DNA from: Celeribacter baekdonensis
GTDB lineage: Bacteria; Pseudomonadota; Alphaproteobacteria; Rhodobacterales; Rhodobacteraceae
DNA: 64,000 bases
Direction: 5' to 3'
NCBI RefSeq assembly: GCF_003047105.1
Contig: NZ_CP028475.1
Location: forward strand, 682,001-746,000
Part shown: in pieces, positions 47,302-57,626 of the stretch
Layout of the letters: every line of letters begins with the position of its first letter
Numbering within the stretch: the first letter of the stretch is position 1
Translations under genes and position numbers: made by a program
Notes under the pieces: generated by a model
Told to the model about the DNA's origin: nothing
The model's database searches: none
Seen by the model: the letters and a program-made list of their open reading frames with translations, nothing else

Positions 47302-48252
47302 ATGCGTGATCTCAAGATTCCCGACCAACGCCATCCTGAAAAGGCGCATCGGGCTGACAATGCCCAGCCGAAAAAGCCGGATTGGATCCGGGTAAAGGCA
47401 CCGACCTCGGCAGGCTATAAAGAAACGCATCGCATCATGCGCGAGCATAAGCTGGTGACGGTCTGCGAAGAGGCGGGTTGCCCGAACGCCGGTGAATGCT
47501 GGTCGCAAGGCCACGCCACGATGATGATCATGGGTGAAATTTGCACCCGCGGCTGTACCTTTTGTAACGTCGCCACCGGCCGCCCGGATGCGCTTGATGT
47601 GTTTGAACCGGGCCGTGTTGCCGATGCCGTGCAAAAACTCGGCCTCAAACATGTGGTGATCACCTCGGTCGACCGCGATGATTTGGAAGACGGTGGGGCA
47701 GAGCATTTTGCCCAGACCATCCGCGCCATCCGTCACCGTGCGCCGGAGACCACGATCGAAATTCTCACGCCGGATTTTTTGAAATGTTCCGATGCCGTGT
47801 TGGAAACCGTCGTGGCTGCCAAGCCCGATGTGTTCAATCACAACCTTGAGACTGTGCCAGGTCTCTACCCGACCGTGCGTCCCGGCGCGCGCTATTTCCA
47901 CTCGCTGCGCTTGCTTCAGCGGGTGAAAGAGCTTGATCCGACGATGTTCACCAAATCCGGTATCATGGTGGGTCTGGGTGAGGATCGCCAATCGGTGCAT
48001 CAGGTGATGGATGACATGCGCGCCGCCGACATCGACTTTTTGACCATCGGTCAGTACCTTCAACCGACACCAAAACACCATGCGGTGGATCGGTTTGTCA
48101 CCCCGGACGAATTCAAAGCCTATGAAAAAACCGCCTATGGCAAAGGGTTCTTGATGGTCTCGGCCACGCCGCTGACGCGCTCGTCCTACCATGCGGGCGA
48201 CGACTTTGCGCGCCTGCGCGACAACCGTTTGCAAAAGCTCGGCCGGGCCTGA
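47302..48252 (+). CDS. lipA: lipoyl synthase
   Basis: A 316-residue radical SAM enzyme that inserts two sulfurs into protein-bound octanoate. The auxiliary cluster motif is [12 protein letters not shown], and the radical SAM cluster motif is CTRGCTFC. The C-terminal SSYHAG region includes the third-ligand Ser. The ATG at 47302 follows AAAGG; the upstream open codons do not match the family. The next gene starts 2 bases after the stop. Confidence 0.97.
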   Translation: MRDLKIPDQRHPEKAHRADNAQPKKPDWIRVKAPTSAGYKETHRIMREHKLVTVCEEAGCPNAGECWSQGHATMMIMGEICTRGCTFCNVATGRPDALDVFEPGRVADAVQKLGLKHVVITSVDRDDLEDGGAEHFAQTIRAIRHRAPETTIEILTPDFLKCSDAVLETVVAAKPDVFNHNLETVPGLYPTVRPGARYFHSLRLLQRVKELDPTMFTKSGIMVGLGEDRQSVHQVMDDMRAADIDFLTIGQYLQPTPKHHAVDRFVTPDEFKAYEKTAYGKGFLMVSATPLTRSSYHAGDDFARLRDNRLQKLGRA

Positions 48253-48253
48253 C

Positions 48254-49393
48254 GTGACCGACCAGACATTTGAGATTTTCCTCACCGCCCCGCCGGGGCT
48301 GGAGCCGATGCTTATGGCTGAGGTGCAGCAGGCGGGGTTTGACGCGCCTGTGCTCTCGCCGGGCGGGGTGACGATCCGTGGCACATGGGACGATGTCTGG
48401 CGGGCCAACCTGTGTTTGCGCGGGGTGTCGAAAGTTTTGGCGCGGATTGGCGAATTTCGCGCCTTTCATTTGGCGCAACTCGACAAACGTGCGCGCAAAT
48501 TCCCATGGGGCGAGATTTTGGGGCAGGGCGTGCTGACCGAGGGCCTCTCCCTCAAGGTCGAAGTCACCACCAACAAAAAGTCGAAAATCTATCACGCGGG
48601 GGCCGCGGTCGAGCGGTTTGAACGCGCCATTGCCGAGGAATTCGGCGCCAAGATTGCCGAAGGCTTGGAGGACGCCGATTTGGTGATCAAGGCCCGGTTT
48701 GACGACAATAACATTCAGCTTTCCGTTGATACCTCCGGCGAGGGATTGCACAAACGTGGCCACAAACAGGCGATGGGCAAAGCGCCGATGCGCGAGACCA
48801 TGGCGGCACTGTGTTTGCGCGCCTGTGGCTATGATGGCACGGAGCCGGTGCTCGACCCGATGTGTGGCTCGGGCACCTTTGTGATCGAGGCGGCGGAAAT
48901 CGCGCGGCACATGATGGCCGGACGTGCCCGCCGCTTTGCCTTTGAGAACCTTGCCACCTATGATCCGGCGCGGGTGCAAAACATCAAAGCGGATTGGCAA
49001 AATCGCGAGAGCGCTTTGCAGTTTTACGGCTCAGATCGCAATGTGAACGTTGTGCGCATGGCGAACGAAAATGCCGAGCGCGCGGGGGTGGCCGATATGT
49101 GTACCTTTCTGCCTGTGCCCGTGTCCGAGATCACCCGCCCCGAGGGTGCGACCGGCCTTGTCATCGTCAACCCGCCCTATGGTGCGCGGATCGGCAAGAA
49201 AAAGGACCTGTTCGCGCTCTATTCTGCCTTTGGCGAGGTGATGAAAGACCGGTTTTCCGGCTGGCGCGTCGGCATGATCACCTCTGATGATCAATTGGCA
49301 CAGGCCACAACGCTCCCTTGGTTGCCCCCTCTGGCTCCCATCGCTCATGGCGGTCTCAAAGTTCGGCTGTATCAGACCGCGCCCCTGGTGTGA
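48254..49393 (+). CDS. class I SAM-dependent RNA methyltransferase (RlmL/THUMP type)
   Basis: A 379-residue protein with an N-terminal THUMP RNA-binding domain (FEIFLTAPPGLEPMLMAEVQ to FHLAQLDKRARKF) and a C-terminal Rossmann methyltransferase domain. The SAM motif is DPMCGSGTFVIEAAEIA and the catalytic motif is NPPYGARIG, which marks N2-guanine or related base methyltransferases such as RlmL/RlmK. It starts with a GTG 2 bases after lipA. The exact rRNA or tRNA target cannot be assigned. Confidence 0.9.
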   Translation: MTDQTFEIFLTAPPGLEPMLMAEVQQAGFDAPVLSPGGVTIRGTWDDVWRANLCLRGVSKVLARIGEFRAFHLAQLDKRARKFPWGEILGQGVLTEGLSLKVEVTTNKKSKIYHAGAAVERFERAIAEEFGAKIAEGLEDADLVIKARFDDNNIQLSVDTSGEGLHKRGHKQAMGKAPMRETMAALCLRACGYDGTEPVLDPMCGSGTFVIEAAEIARHMMAGRARRFAFENLATYDPARVQNIKADWQNRESALQFYGSDRNVNVVRMANENAERAGVADMCTFLPVPVSEITRPEGATGLVIVNPPYGARIGKKKDLFALYSAFGEVMKDRFSGWRVGMITSDDQLAQATTLPWLPPLAPIAHGGLKVRLYQTAPLV

Positions 49394-49522
49394 TCCGGGG
49401 GGAATGGGGCCTGTTCCAGGGCGATCTGCCTTGTGCGAAAATGTGAATCCTGTGATCTCGCTCAATGCAATCTTGCACGCCTCTATGTTAAAATAACGCA
49501 TCATAGCAAGAGAAGGTGTTTG

Positions 49523-50398
49523 ATGATGCATAGGCCAAATTGGGATGATTTTCGCTTTGTTCTGGCCGTCGCGCGCACTGGCTCTGTTTCGGGCGCGGCG
49601 CGGGAACTGGGCGTCAATCACGCGACGGTGTTGCGCCGGGTTGCCGCGATTGAATCGCGTCTTGGTGTTGAGTTGTTCGAAAAATCCGTGCGCGGGTATG
49701 ACATTTCGCCGGAAAAGCTGCGCCTGATTGAAGCCGCGCGCGAGGTCGAAATCGCCGTCAACGCGGTCGAGCGTATGGCGCGCGCGGGTGAGGCACCTTT
49801 GGCAGGGGTGATCCGCGTCACCTCGACCGATACGTTTTGCCATAAAATCCTGCCGCCGCTTTTGGCGCGTCTGTCGCAGCGCGAAACGGATTTGTCCTTC
49901 GAGCTTTTGTCGAACAACGCTCATCTTGATTTGTCGCGGCTTCATGCCGATGTGACCGTGCGTCCAACCTATAAATTGCCCGACGATCTGATCGGCGATA
50001 TGGCAGCGCAAATGGGGTTTGGCTTTTATGCCGCCTCAAATGATGTGCCTGACGATCATTGGTTGGGGCTGACCGGGGCCATCGGACGTTCGCCCGTCGC
50101 GCAAAAGCTGCGCGAGGAATTGGACCGGCGTGCCGTCACCTTCACCGCCGCCGCCGACAGTTTTCTGTCGCTGCAATCTTTGGCCGAGGCCGGGTTGGGG
50201 AGGGTGATGTTGCCCGCGTTTTTGGGCAATGGGTCGGCGCGTTTGGTGCGGGTCGCGCCGGTGCTTGAGGTGCCGCCTGTGCCAATTTATGTCGCCTCTC
50301 ACGCGGATCTGGCCGACGCACCCCGGCTGCGCTTGGCCCGCGCCCGGATTTCGGCGGCACTTGAGGCTGAGCAGGAGCGGCTCTTGGGGCGCAGATGA
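49523..50398 (+). CDS. LysR family transcriptional regulator
   Basis: A 291-residue regulator. The HTH is SVSGAARELGVNHATVLRRV, and the C-terminal half is the substrate-binding effector domain (GVIRVTSTDTFCHKILPPLL). The first of two adjacent ATGs (49523) is used; AGAAGGTG lies about 7 bases upstream. No divergent target gene lies next to it, so its regulon is unknown. Confidence 0.93.
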   Translation: MMHRPNWDDFRFVLAVARTGSVSGAARELGVNHATVLRRVAAIESRLGVELFEKSVRGYDISPEKLRLIEAAREVEIAVNAVERMARAGEAPLAGVIRVTSTDTFCHKILPPLLARLSQRETDLSFELLSNNAHLDLSRLHADVTVRPTYKLPDDLIGDMAAQMGFGFYAASNDVPDDHWLGLTGAIGRSPVAQKLREELDRRAVTFTAAADSFLSLQSLAEAGLGRVMLPAFLGNGSARLVRVAPVLEVPPVPIYVASHADLADAPRLRLARARISAALEAEQERLLGRR

Positions 50399-50410
50399 TC
50401 TATGCCTTGC

Positions 50411-50602
50411 TCAGGGCGCGGGCCGGACCTTGATCTTGCTCGCGCCATTGACCTGCATCCAGTCGGGCAGGCCCACGAGTTTTTCAACGCCATAAAGCGC
50501 CACACAGACCGCGATGATCGCAAAGACGAATTTAACGCGTGATTTGGACGGCGGGTTCTGCGCCCAGCGTTTGGCGCGCAGCAGCCAGCGCAATTGGCTC
50601 AC
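50411..50602 (-). CDS. small single-pass membrane protein next to hpt
   Basis: A 63-residue protein with a basic N-terminus ([13 protein letters not shown]) and one helix ([20 protein letters not shown]). It starts with a GTG that overlaps the hpt stop (GTGA), so it is translationally coupled to hpt. Coupling and sequence quality suggest a real gene. No function is known. Confidence 0.75.
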   Translation of the reverse strand: MSQLRWLLRAKRWAQNPPSKSRVKFVFAIIAVCVALYGVEKLVGLPDWMQVNGASKIKVRPAP

Positions 50603-51162
50603 GCGGAAGCCTCCGGGGCATCCTCATCCTCAAACACAACTGTGCCAATATAGGGCAGATTGCGGTTGGCTTGGGCAAAATCAATACCGTAGCCGACGAC
50701 AAAGGCGTCGGGGATTTCAAAACCGGTCCAAGTCGCTTTCAGCGGCACTTCGCGCCGCGCCGGTTTGTCCAAAAGGGCAATGGTTTCCAACTTGCGCGGA
50801 TGGCGCGAGCGCAACAGCTCCAACACCGCCGTGAGGGTGTGGCCGGTGTCGACAATGTCCTCAACCACCAACACATCACGGCCCTCAATCGCCCCACGCA
50901 AATCCTTTAAGATTTTGACTTCGCGGGAACTTTCGGTTGTATTGCCATAAGAGGAGGCCTCGAGAAAATCGACCTCCACATTCATCTCCAATTCGCGCAC
51001 CAGATCGGCGATGAACACAAATGAGCCGCGCAACAGCCCGACCACCACCAATTTTTCGGTGTCCTTATACTCATCGCGAATGAGGCGGGCGAGTTCTTCG
51101 ATCCGTGCGGCGATGGCCTTGGCCGAAATCATGACGTCGATGTGATATGGCCGTTGCGACAT
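50599..51162 (-). CDS. hpt: hypoxanthine phosphoribosyltransferase
   Basis: A 187-residue purine-salvage enzyme that makes IMP/GMP from hypoxanthine/guanine and PRPP. The PRPP motif is [14 protein letters not shown], with [14 protein letters not shown] earlier and [20 protein letters not shown] at the C-terminus. AAGGGG precedes the ATG at 51162. The small membrane protein follows in an overlapping frame. Confidence 0.96.
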   Translation of the reverse strand: MSQRPYHIDVMISAKAIAARIEELARLIRDEYKDTEKLVVVGLLRGSFVFIADLVRELEMNVEVDFLEASSYGNTTESSREVKILKDLRGAIEGRDVLVVEDIVDTGHTLTAVLELLRSRHPRKLETIALLDKPARREVPLKATWTGFEIPDAFVVGYGIDFAQANRNLPYIGTVVFEDEDAPEASA

Positions 51163-51229
51163 GCTAACCCCTTGCATTTTGTGTCTCAGGCATAGACATA
51201 CCGAGGGACGACACAGAAAACCAGTGACC

Positions 51230-51676
51230 ATGCCGACGCACCAAGAAACAAAACATCTGCCCTATAGCGCCGATCAAATGTATGCGCTTGTCGCAGACGT
51301 TGAAAGCTATCCCAAGTTTTTGCCGTGGAACGCCGCCGCGCGCATCCGCTCGCGCACGAGTGTGGGCGATCACGAGGTGATGTTGGCTGATCTGGTGATT
51401 TCGTTCAAAGTGTTCCGCGAAAAATTCGGCTCCCGCGTTACGCTGTTCCCGAATGACAAAAAGATCGACACCGAATATCTCGACGGCCCGTTTCGCTATA
51501 TGAAAAGCTGGTGGCGCTTTCAGGATGCGGAAGACGGTGGCTGTGACGTCGAGTTTTTCGTCGATTTCGAGTTCAAAAATGCGATTTTACAGGGGATTAT
51601 TGGCATGGTGTTCAATGATGCGATGCAACGGATCGTGCGCGCCTTTGAACGCCGCGCGGCAGAGCTTTATAAATAA
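51230..51676 (+). CDS. SRPBCC (RatA/COQ10-like) protein
   Basis: A 148-residue START-like protein with the COQ10/RatA pattern: [20 protein letters not shown] at the N-terminus, [12 protein letters not shown] in the middle, and the long C-terminal helix ([19 protein letters not shown]). COQ10 binds ubiquinone in mitochondria and bacteria; RatA of E. coli inhibits ribosome subunit joining. Either role is possible. The ATG at 51230 has a weak ribosome binding site. A bidirectional terminator follows. Confidence 0.88.
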   Translation: MPTHQETKHLPYSADQMYALVADVESYPKFLPWNAAARIRSRTSVGDHEVMLADLVISFKVFREKFGSRVTLFPNDKKIDTEYLDGPFRYMKSWWRFQDAEDGGCDVEFFVDFEFKNAILQGIIGMVFNDAMQRIVRAFERRAAELYK

Positions 51677-51698
51677 ACTTTTCGACTTTGAGATGTGA

Positions 51699-51724
51699 AA
51701 AAGGCGGGAGAAACCCCGCCTTTT
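51699..51724. terminator. bidirectional terminator between the RatA/COQ10-like gene and amt
   Basis: AAAAGGCGGG and CCCGCCTTTT form a perfect 10-bp stem with a 6-base loop. The plus-strand side continues GTGTTTT and the minus-strand side has a T run, serving both convergent genes. Confidence 0.8.
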
Positions 51725-51743
51725 GTGTTTTAGGCCGTGATCT

Positions 51744-52922
51744 TTACGAATTGTGGTCGTAGGCGCTTTCCCCATGTTGGGAGAGGTCAAGCCCGGCGTG
51801 TTCCGTCTCCGCATCGACCCGAAAGCCGATCAAAACCTTGGTGATATGGACCAAAGCCACGGTCACCACGGTGGTGAACAGGCCAACAATCGCCAAAGCG
51901 CCAAGCTGCGCCGTCCAAGTGCCCGCACCAAAAGCGGCGATCATGATCGTGCCAAAAATCCCGCCCACGCCATGGACCGCAAACACATCGAGCGTGTCGT
52001 CGATTTTCATTTTGCCGCGGATCAGATTGACCATCTCCTGACAAAGAATGCCCGCGATCGCGCCAATCACCAGCGCCTCCACCGGGGTGACAAAGCCCGA
52101 GGCCGGGGTGATCGAGGCCAGTCCGGCGATGGTGCCGGTGACGATGCCCACAAGCGAGGCTTTGCCATATTTGATCCGCTCCCAAAGCGCCCAGGTCATT
52201 GAGGCGGCCGCGGCCGAAATATGCGTCACGGTGATCGCCATGGCGGCCCCGCCATCGGCGGCCAATTGTGATCCGCCGTTGAACCCAAACCAACCGACCC
52301 AAAGCATCGCCGCCCCGATCATCACATATCCGGGGTTGTGTGGTGGTTTGTTGTCCACTTTTCGACGGCCCAGCATCACCGCGATGATCAGTGCCGCAAG
52401 CCCTGCGGTTTCATGCACAACGATGCCACCCGCGAAATCACGCGTGCCCGTGGCACCGAAAATCCCGCCATCGGCCATAAAGCCACCGCCCCAAATCCAA
52501 TGGGCCACCGGTGCGTAGCACAACAGCATCCACAGCCCGGAAAAGGTCAGCACGAACCCAAAGGAAATCCGTTCGACATAAGCCCCGACAATCAGCGCCG
52601 GGGTGATGATGGCAAAGGTCATTTGAAAGGCAAAAAACAGCACCTCGGGCAGGGTGCCTTTTACGGTGCCAGCATCGATGCCCAGGAGAAAGATTTTGCC
52701 CAAACCACCCCAATAGCCATTGCCTTCCCCAAAGGCGATGGAATAGCCGACCGCAAGCCAGAGCAGGCTCATCAAACAGGCGATGGCATAGACATGCATG
52801 AACACGCTCAACACATTGCGCGCCCGCACCAGCCCGCCGTAGAACAGTGCCAATCCCGGCAATGACATGAATAAGACAAGTGCCGTGGCGATGAGAATCC
52901 ACGCTGTATCCGCTCCGACCAT
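51744..52922 (-). CDS. amt: ammonium transporter Amt
   Basis: A 392-residue ammonium channel with eleven predicted helices. The pore twin histidines are in IVVHETAGLAAL and AVHGVGGIFG, and the FYGGLVRARN and GGSQLAADG regions are typical. There is no separate signal peptide; the first helix starts at residue 5. A PII gene (glnK) is not adjacent, unlike many operons. Expression is likely NtrC-controlled, given the ntr genes a few kb away, but no NtrC site was recognised in the 173-bp upstream gap (52923-53095). Confidence 0.95.
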   Translation of the reverse strand: MVGADTAWILIATALVLFMSLPGLALFYGGLVRARNVLSVFMHVYAIACLMSLLWLAVGYSIAFGEGNGYWGGLGKIFLLGIDAGTVKGTLPEVLFFAFQMTFAIITPALIVGAYVERISFGFVLTFSGLWMLLCYAPVAHWIWGGGFMADGGIFGATGTRDFAGGIVVHETAGLAALIIAVMLGRRKVDNKPPHNPGYVMIGAAMLWVGWFGFNGGSQLAADGGAAMAITVTHISAAAASMTWALWERIKYGKASLVGIVTGTIAGLASITPASGFVTPVEALVIGAIAGILCQEMVNLIRGKMKIDDTLDVFAVHGVGGIFGTIMIAAFGAGTWTAQLGALAIVGLFTTVVTVALVHITKVLIGFRVDAETEHAGLDLSQHGESAYDHNS

Positions 52923-53095
52923 ATTCCCCTCCTAAGGTCAAAATTTACGCTTAGTGGCGCGTAAAGCGTCTTTGGCAGGGGTTAAAAAAGGGCAATTGCG
53001 GTTTCATAGGGCTTAAAAATGGAGCAAATTATAAAAAGTCTAAAAAATATCCTCAAAAATAAGCCTGAGCATAAAAAGTAATCGAAAAAGGAATG

Positions 53096-53590
53096 TCAGT
53101 CTTGGGAGGTGCGCACCAAGGCCGCTTTCAGCAGGTTCAGTGCATGTGTCACAGTTGCCGCGCGCACATGCGTGCGCCCCAAAGCGCCAAATTCGACGGT
53201 CTCAACGCGGCATTCTTTGCCTGTGTGTGCCAGTCCAAAACACACCCGACCTTCGGGTTTATGCTCTGATCCGCCCGGTCCGGCGATGCCTGTCACCGAA
53301 ATCGCAAGCCCCACACCCGCGCGCATCAGAGCGCCCTCGGCCATCTCGCGCGCGATTGGTTCGGAGACGGCGCCATGGGCGTTTAGGGTGGCGGGGAGAA
53401 TGCCCAACATCTCGATCTTGGCGGCATTGGAATAGGTGATGAAGCCGCGATCTACCACATCCGAGGAGCCCGCGATTTCGGTCAGCGCACCGATGATCAA
53501 GCCGCCGGTGCAGCTCTCGGCGGTGGCGATGGTCACGCCCTGCGCACGCGCCAAAGCCAAGACCTCTGTAGCAAGCGCCGCTTGGGTCAT
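53096..53590 (-). CDS. pncC: nicotinamide-nucleotide amidohydrolase PncC (CinA C-terminal domain)
   Basis: A 164-residue stand-alone CinA-C domain. It has the family motif ATAESCTGGLI, VVDRGFITYSNAAKIEMLG, and the glycine-rich VTGIAGPGG. The enzyme deamidates NMN to NaMN in pyridine-nucleotide salvage. The start overlaps pgpA by 4 bases (ATGA). The full-length CinA molybdopterin-like domain is absent, as is normal for PncC. Confidence 0.94.
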   Translation of the reverse strand: MTQAALATEVLALARAQGVTIATAESCTGGLIIGALTEIAGSSDVVDRGFITYSNAAKIEMLGILPATLNAHGAVSEPIAREMAEGALMRAGVGLAISVTGIAGPGGSEHKPEGRVCFGLAHTGKECRVETVEFGALGRTHVRAATVTHALNLLKAALVRTSQD

Positions 53591-54087
53591 CGCATGATGA
53601 TCCCGTGATAGACGCCGGCAAAAGCCACCACCACAAGCGCCGCAAACACCCCGGCGATCACATCATCCAGCATCACACCCATTGCATCACCCCGGCGATC
53701 GGCCTTGCCGATGATCCAAGGTTTCCAAATGTCGAACAGGCGGAAGGCGAGAAAGGCCGTGGGCCACGCAGGCCACAGCGCGGTCGAAGGGGCGCCCGCC
53801 ATGGCCGATCCAATCGCGACCGGCAACAGCGCAATCCATTGCCCGACCACCTCGTCGATGACGATTTCAGAGGGGTCGTGATTGTCCGCCCCCTTGGTCA
53901 TCACGCCGGTGGCCCAAAGCCCGGCCACAAAGGCGACAACGATTCCGATGATCACGCCGGGCACGCCAAAGGCCAGATCGAGCGCCCAAAACAGCGGTAC
54001 AGCGGCGGCCGAGCCCCAAGTGCCGGGGGCAGGGGTCATATAGCCGACGCGGGCGAGGGTGGCGATCAGTTCTGCAATGGGTTTCAT
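53587..54087 (-). CDS. pgpA: phosphatidylglycerophosphatase A
   Basis: A 166-residue inner-membrane phosphatase that makes phosphatidylglycerol. The pattern TPAPGTWGSAAAVPLFWAL, IVIDEVVGQW, and AFLAFRLFDIWKPW with DVIAGVFAAL near the C-terminus is diagnostic. It is translationally coupled to pncC (ATGA overlap) and lies 15 bp downstream of ispDF, so ispDF-pgpA-pncC form one operon. Confidence 0.95.
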   Translation of the reverse strand: MKPIAELIATLARVGYMTPAPGTWGSAAAVPLFWALDLAFGVPGVIIGIVVAFVAGLWATGVMTKGADNHDPSEIVIDEVVGQWIALLPVAIGSAMAGAPSTALWPAWPTAFLAFRLFDIWKPWIIGKADRRGDAMGVMLDDVIAGVFAALVVVAFAGVYHGIIMR

Positions 54088-54102
54088 GTCAACGATCCTT
54101 GA

Positions 54103-55296
54103 TCAGCGCTGTTTCATCAATGCGGCTGTTGCCAGTGCGGCAATGCCTTCTTCGCGCCCGGTGAACCCGAGCCGTTCCGAGGTGGTGGCTTTGACAGACA
54201 CTTTATCCATCGCGATGTCCATAATCTCGGCCAAGGCCAGGCGCATTGCCTGCGCATGTGGCCCGACTTTGGGGCGTTCACAGACCAAAGTGACATCGCA
54301 ATTCATCATCTCATAGCCCTTGTCGCGCGCAAGTTTGATCGCATGGCGCAGGAAAATATGGCTTTCGGCGCCTTTCCATTGCGGGTCTGAGGGGGGGAAA
54401 TGTTGACCAATGTCGCCTTCGGCCAGCGCGCCGTAAATCGCATCGGTCAGCGCGTGCATCCCCACATCGGCGTCCGAATGGCCCTGAAGACTGCGACCAT
54501 GTGGCACTTTCACACCGCAGAGCCACACATGATCGCCCTCGCCAAACCGGTGCACATCATAGCCATTGCCAAGCCGAAATTCCATGCCATGCGTCTCCTT
54601 TGGTCCCACCTGATTTGCGGCCTCGCGCGCGGCCAAAAGCCGCTCTGCGCGGGCGAAATCTTCGGGGTGAGTGATTTTAAAATTATCTTCCGAGCCTTGG
54701 GTGATCCTCACCTCAATCCCGGCCTTGCGCGCCACTTCGACATCATCGGCGGCCTCACCCAGATGGGTTTGATGCGCGCGCAGGATGGCGTCAAAGTCAA
54801 AGCCCTGTGGCGTTTGGGCGCGAAACACTCCGCTCCGCTCGCGGGTGCCCTCGACACGGGTGCCGCTGTCATGCTCTGCACCGACCCAAAGCGCATCCGT
54901 GACGGCCAAGGCCGGGGCCGCGCCCGAGCTGGTGTCGAGTGCCGTCATCACCGCTTGGATCACCTCACGGGGCACCAGGGCGCGCGCTGCGTCATGGATC
55001 AACACCTGATCCACGCCCTGACCGTCCAGCGCCGCAAGCCCGGCTTTGACCGAGCCAGAGCGGTGCGCCGCACCCGGCACAAGCCTCACCTTTTCAAGCC
55101 TGTGCGCCAACGCCAGATCGTCGGGGTGATGCACCACCACGATCTCATCAACCAGATCGCGAAAGGCCGCCACGGCGTGATCAATCACCCGGGTTTGACC
55201 CAGCGCCTGCCATTGTTTGGGCAAAGCTCCGCCCGCGCGGGTTCCGCGTCCGGCAGCGACGATCAAAGCGGCGCGTTTTGGAAGTCTTTTTGTCAT
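54103..55296 (-). CDS. ispDF: bifunctional IspD/IspF of the MEP isoprenoid pathway
   Basis: A 397-residue fusion. The IspD part (2-C-methyl-D-erythritol 4-phosphate cytidylyltransferase) begins with [14 protein letters not shown] and has the [10 protein letters not shown] motif. The IspF part (2-C-methyl-D-erythritol 2,4-cyclodiphosphate synthase) starts about Met238 with the zinc site GYDVHRF (Asp247, His249) and ends with [17 protein letters not shown]. The fusion is common in alphaproteobacteria. The ATG at 55296 starts the domain; upstream codons are not conserved. It contains an intact 7-base G/C run (54391-54397). Confidence 0.96.
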   Translation of the reverse strand: MTKRLPKRAALIVAAGRGTRAGGALPKQWQALGQTRVIDHAVAAFRDLVDEIVVVHHPDDLALAHRLEKVRLVPGAAHRSGSVKAGLAALDGQGVDQVLIHDAARALVPREVIQAVMTALDTSSGAAPALAVTDALWVGAEHDSGTRVEGTRERSGVFRAQTPQGFDFDAILRAHQTHLGEAADDVEVARKAGIEVRITQGSEDNFKITHPEDFARAERLLAAREAANQVGPKETHGMEFRLGNGYDVHRFGEGDHVWLCGVKVPHGRSLQGHSDADVGMHALTDAIYGALAEGDIGQHFPPSDPQWKGAESHIFLRHAIKLARDKGYEMMNCDVTLVCERPKVGPHAQAMRLALAEIMDIAMDKVSVKATTSERLGFTGREEGIAALATAALMKQR

Positions 55297-55463
55297 GCGG
55301 ATGGGATAATCGGTGATGCGCAGCCTTGCAATGGCGCTGTTTTCACCGCCAGTGCGATTAAATTTTGTGCGTCGGCCTGTTTTCGCACCTTTTTTACCCT
55401 CATTCCTTTGCGACTCGCGGGCGTGAGCGCTACCCCTGTTTGAAATGCACAAGGATTAATCGC

Positions 55464-56443
55464 TTGCCCGTTCGTTTGGCGCACCTCACCCTCGACCCGC
55501 CGGTGTTCTTGGCTCCTATGGCCGGAATCACCGACCTGCCGTTCCGCGCGCTGGTCGCCTCCTTTGGGGCCGGACTGGTGGTCTCTGAAATGGTTGCCTC
55601 TCACGATATGGTCAACGCCCGTGCCGGATCGCGTGAAAAGGCCGAGCTGGGGTTTGGCGTCGACAACACCGCCGTGCAATTGGCCGGGCGAGAGGCGCAT
55701 TGGATGTCTGAGGCCGCCAAGATGGTCGAAGCCAATGGCGCGAAACTCATCGACATCAACATGGGATGTCCGGCGAAACGTGTGGTCTCGGGCTACTCCG
55801 GCTCGGCATTGATGCGCGATCTGGATCATGCTCTGAGCTTGATCGAAGCCGTCGTGGCGGCCGTGTCGATCCCGGTGACGTTGAAAACCCGGCTGGGCTG
55901 GGATGACGCGCTGCGCAATGCCCCGAACTGGCGCGTCGCGCCGAGGCGGCGGGCATCGCGATGATCACCATTCATGGCCGCACCCGCTGTCAACTTTACA
56001 AAGGTCAGGCCGACTGGGCCGCGATCCGCGCCGTCAAAGAGGCGGTCAGCATCCCGGTGATTGCCAATGGCGACATCATTTCGACCGATGCCGCGCGCCG
56101 TGCGCTTGCGGCCTCAGGGGCCGATGGTGTGATGATCGGACGCGGGGCGCAGGGGCGGCCTTGGCTGTTGGCACAGGTCGCGGCCAATCTGACCGGCGCG
56201 CCCGCGCCAATTGCGCCGACGGGTCGTGATTTTGCCGATTTGGTGGCCGGACATTACGAGGCGGGCCTGGGCTTTTACGGCACAGAGTTGGGCGGCCGGG
56301 TCATGCGCAAACATTTGGGATGGTACATGGACGAGGCGGGCACGATGGATGAGTTGCGGCGGCGGATTTTAACCGCAAAAGCCCCCAAGGCGGTGTTCGA
56401 CCTCTTGCCTGACGCGTTTTGCACAGAAGGACTTGCCGCATGA
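55464..56443 (+). pseudogene. dusB: tRNA-dihydrouridine synthase DusB (NifR3), split by a one-base frameshift
   Basis: DusB reduces uridines in tRNA with FMN. The first part contains PVFLAPMAGITDLPFRALVA, NMGCPAKRVVSGYSGSALMRD with the catalytic Cys, and [10 protein letters not shown]. The second part contains [14 protein letters not shown] and [15 protein letters not shown]. The frame breaks at the C run 55921-55924: five Cs instead of four give ...[19 protein letters not shown]... and a 326-residue enzyme. This is probably a sequencing error. The likely start is the TTG at 55464 with AAGGA upstream. It is the first gene of the nifR3-ntrB-ntrC order known from Rhodobacter, and its stop overlaps the ntrB start (ATGA). 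Confidence 0.87.
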
Positions 56444-57521
56444 GTGATGCGCGTTTTGACACGCTCTGGCCCTCGCTGCCCGTGCCGGCCTTGATGATCA
56501 ATGAGGCCGATCAGATCGTTGAGATCAATTCGAGTGCGGAGTTGTTCCTCAACGCCTCGGCCAAATCGCTTAAAAACGTGCCGGTGTTTGACAAATTGGC
56601 CATCGACGCACCGCTGGAAGAAGCCTTTTCACGGGTCCGTCGCGACAATTCGGCGATGTTCATCAACAACGTTGATGTGTCGGGGGCAATGCCGCCCCGG
56701 TGCAATGCAATATCCAAATCGCGCCACTGCAAGGCGTCGAGAACTGGCTCATCCTGTTGATGGAACCGCGCCAGATCGCCGACCGTCTGGGGCGTTCGCA
56801 TCAGGTCAAAACCTCGGCGCGTTCTGCCATTGGCATGGCGGAAATGTTGGCGCATGAGATCAAAAACCCACTGGCGGGGATCACCGGTGCGGCCCAGCTT
56901 TTGTCGATGAGCCTGAGCCCCGAGGATTTGGAACTCACCGATTTGATCGTCGCTGAAAGCCGCCGGATCGTGGCCCTGTTGGAGCAGGTTGAACAATTCG
57001 GCAATCTGCGCCCGCCGGAAAAGCGCCCGATCAACATCCACGACCTGTTGGACCGCGCCCGCAAATCCGCCGAGCTGTCTTACGCGGCCTCGATGAAATT
57101 TGTTGAGGAATTCGATCCCTCTTTGCCGCCGACCTATGTCGATGGCGATCAATTGTTGCAGATTTTCCTGAATCTGTTCAAAAATGCATCAGAAGCTGCG
57201 GGAAAAGCCGGTGGGACGATCCGTTTGCGCACCTTCTATGACCTCTCTTTGCGCCTGCGTCGCAAGGATGGCTCGGGGGCGGCCCTGCCGCTTCAGGTCG
57301 AGATTATTGATGATGGCCCCGGCCTGCCGCCGGAGATTGCCGCCGATATTTTTGAACCTTTCGTCTCAGGACGTGAAAATGGCACCGGGCTCGGCCTTGC
57401 CTTGGTCTCAAAGATTATTTCCGACCATGAAGGTTGGATTTCCGTGGACTCCGTGCCCGGTAAAACAGTGTTTCGGATTTCTCTCCCCGTCGCCCCGCGT
57501 GATGAACGCGCCGATGGTTAA
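56440..57521 (+). pseudogene. ntrB: nitrogen sensor kinase NtrB, split by a one-base frameshift
   Basis: NtrB phosphorylates or dephosphorylates NtrC in response to PII. The first part is the PAS-like N-terminal domain (WPSLPVPALMINEADQIVEI). The second has the HisKA motif with His139 (AEMLAHEIKNPLAGITGAAQ), and the N and G boxes (IDDGPGLPPEIAADIFEPF, GTGLGLALV). The frame breaks at the G run 56682-56686: six Gs instead of five restore ...NNVDVSGGNAAPVQCNIQIA... and a 360-residue protein. It is probably a sequencing error. ntrC follows 105 bases downstream. Confidence 0.87.
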
Positions 57522-57626
57522 CGAGAGACGTCATATAAGTGTGAAAATCCCCGTTCAAAAGGGGCAGAGCGCGGAACAGGTCCTTATTGGTCTGTTCCCA
57601 ACGCGAGACGGACAAGGAGAACGATA

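Noticed and set aside
47194..48408. A 404-codon open frame on the minus strand
   Set aside because: It is antisense to lipA and the start of the RNA methyltransferase gene, both of which carry complete catalytic motifs.
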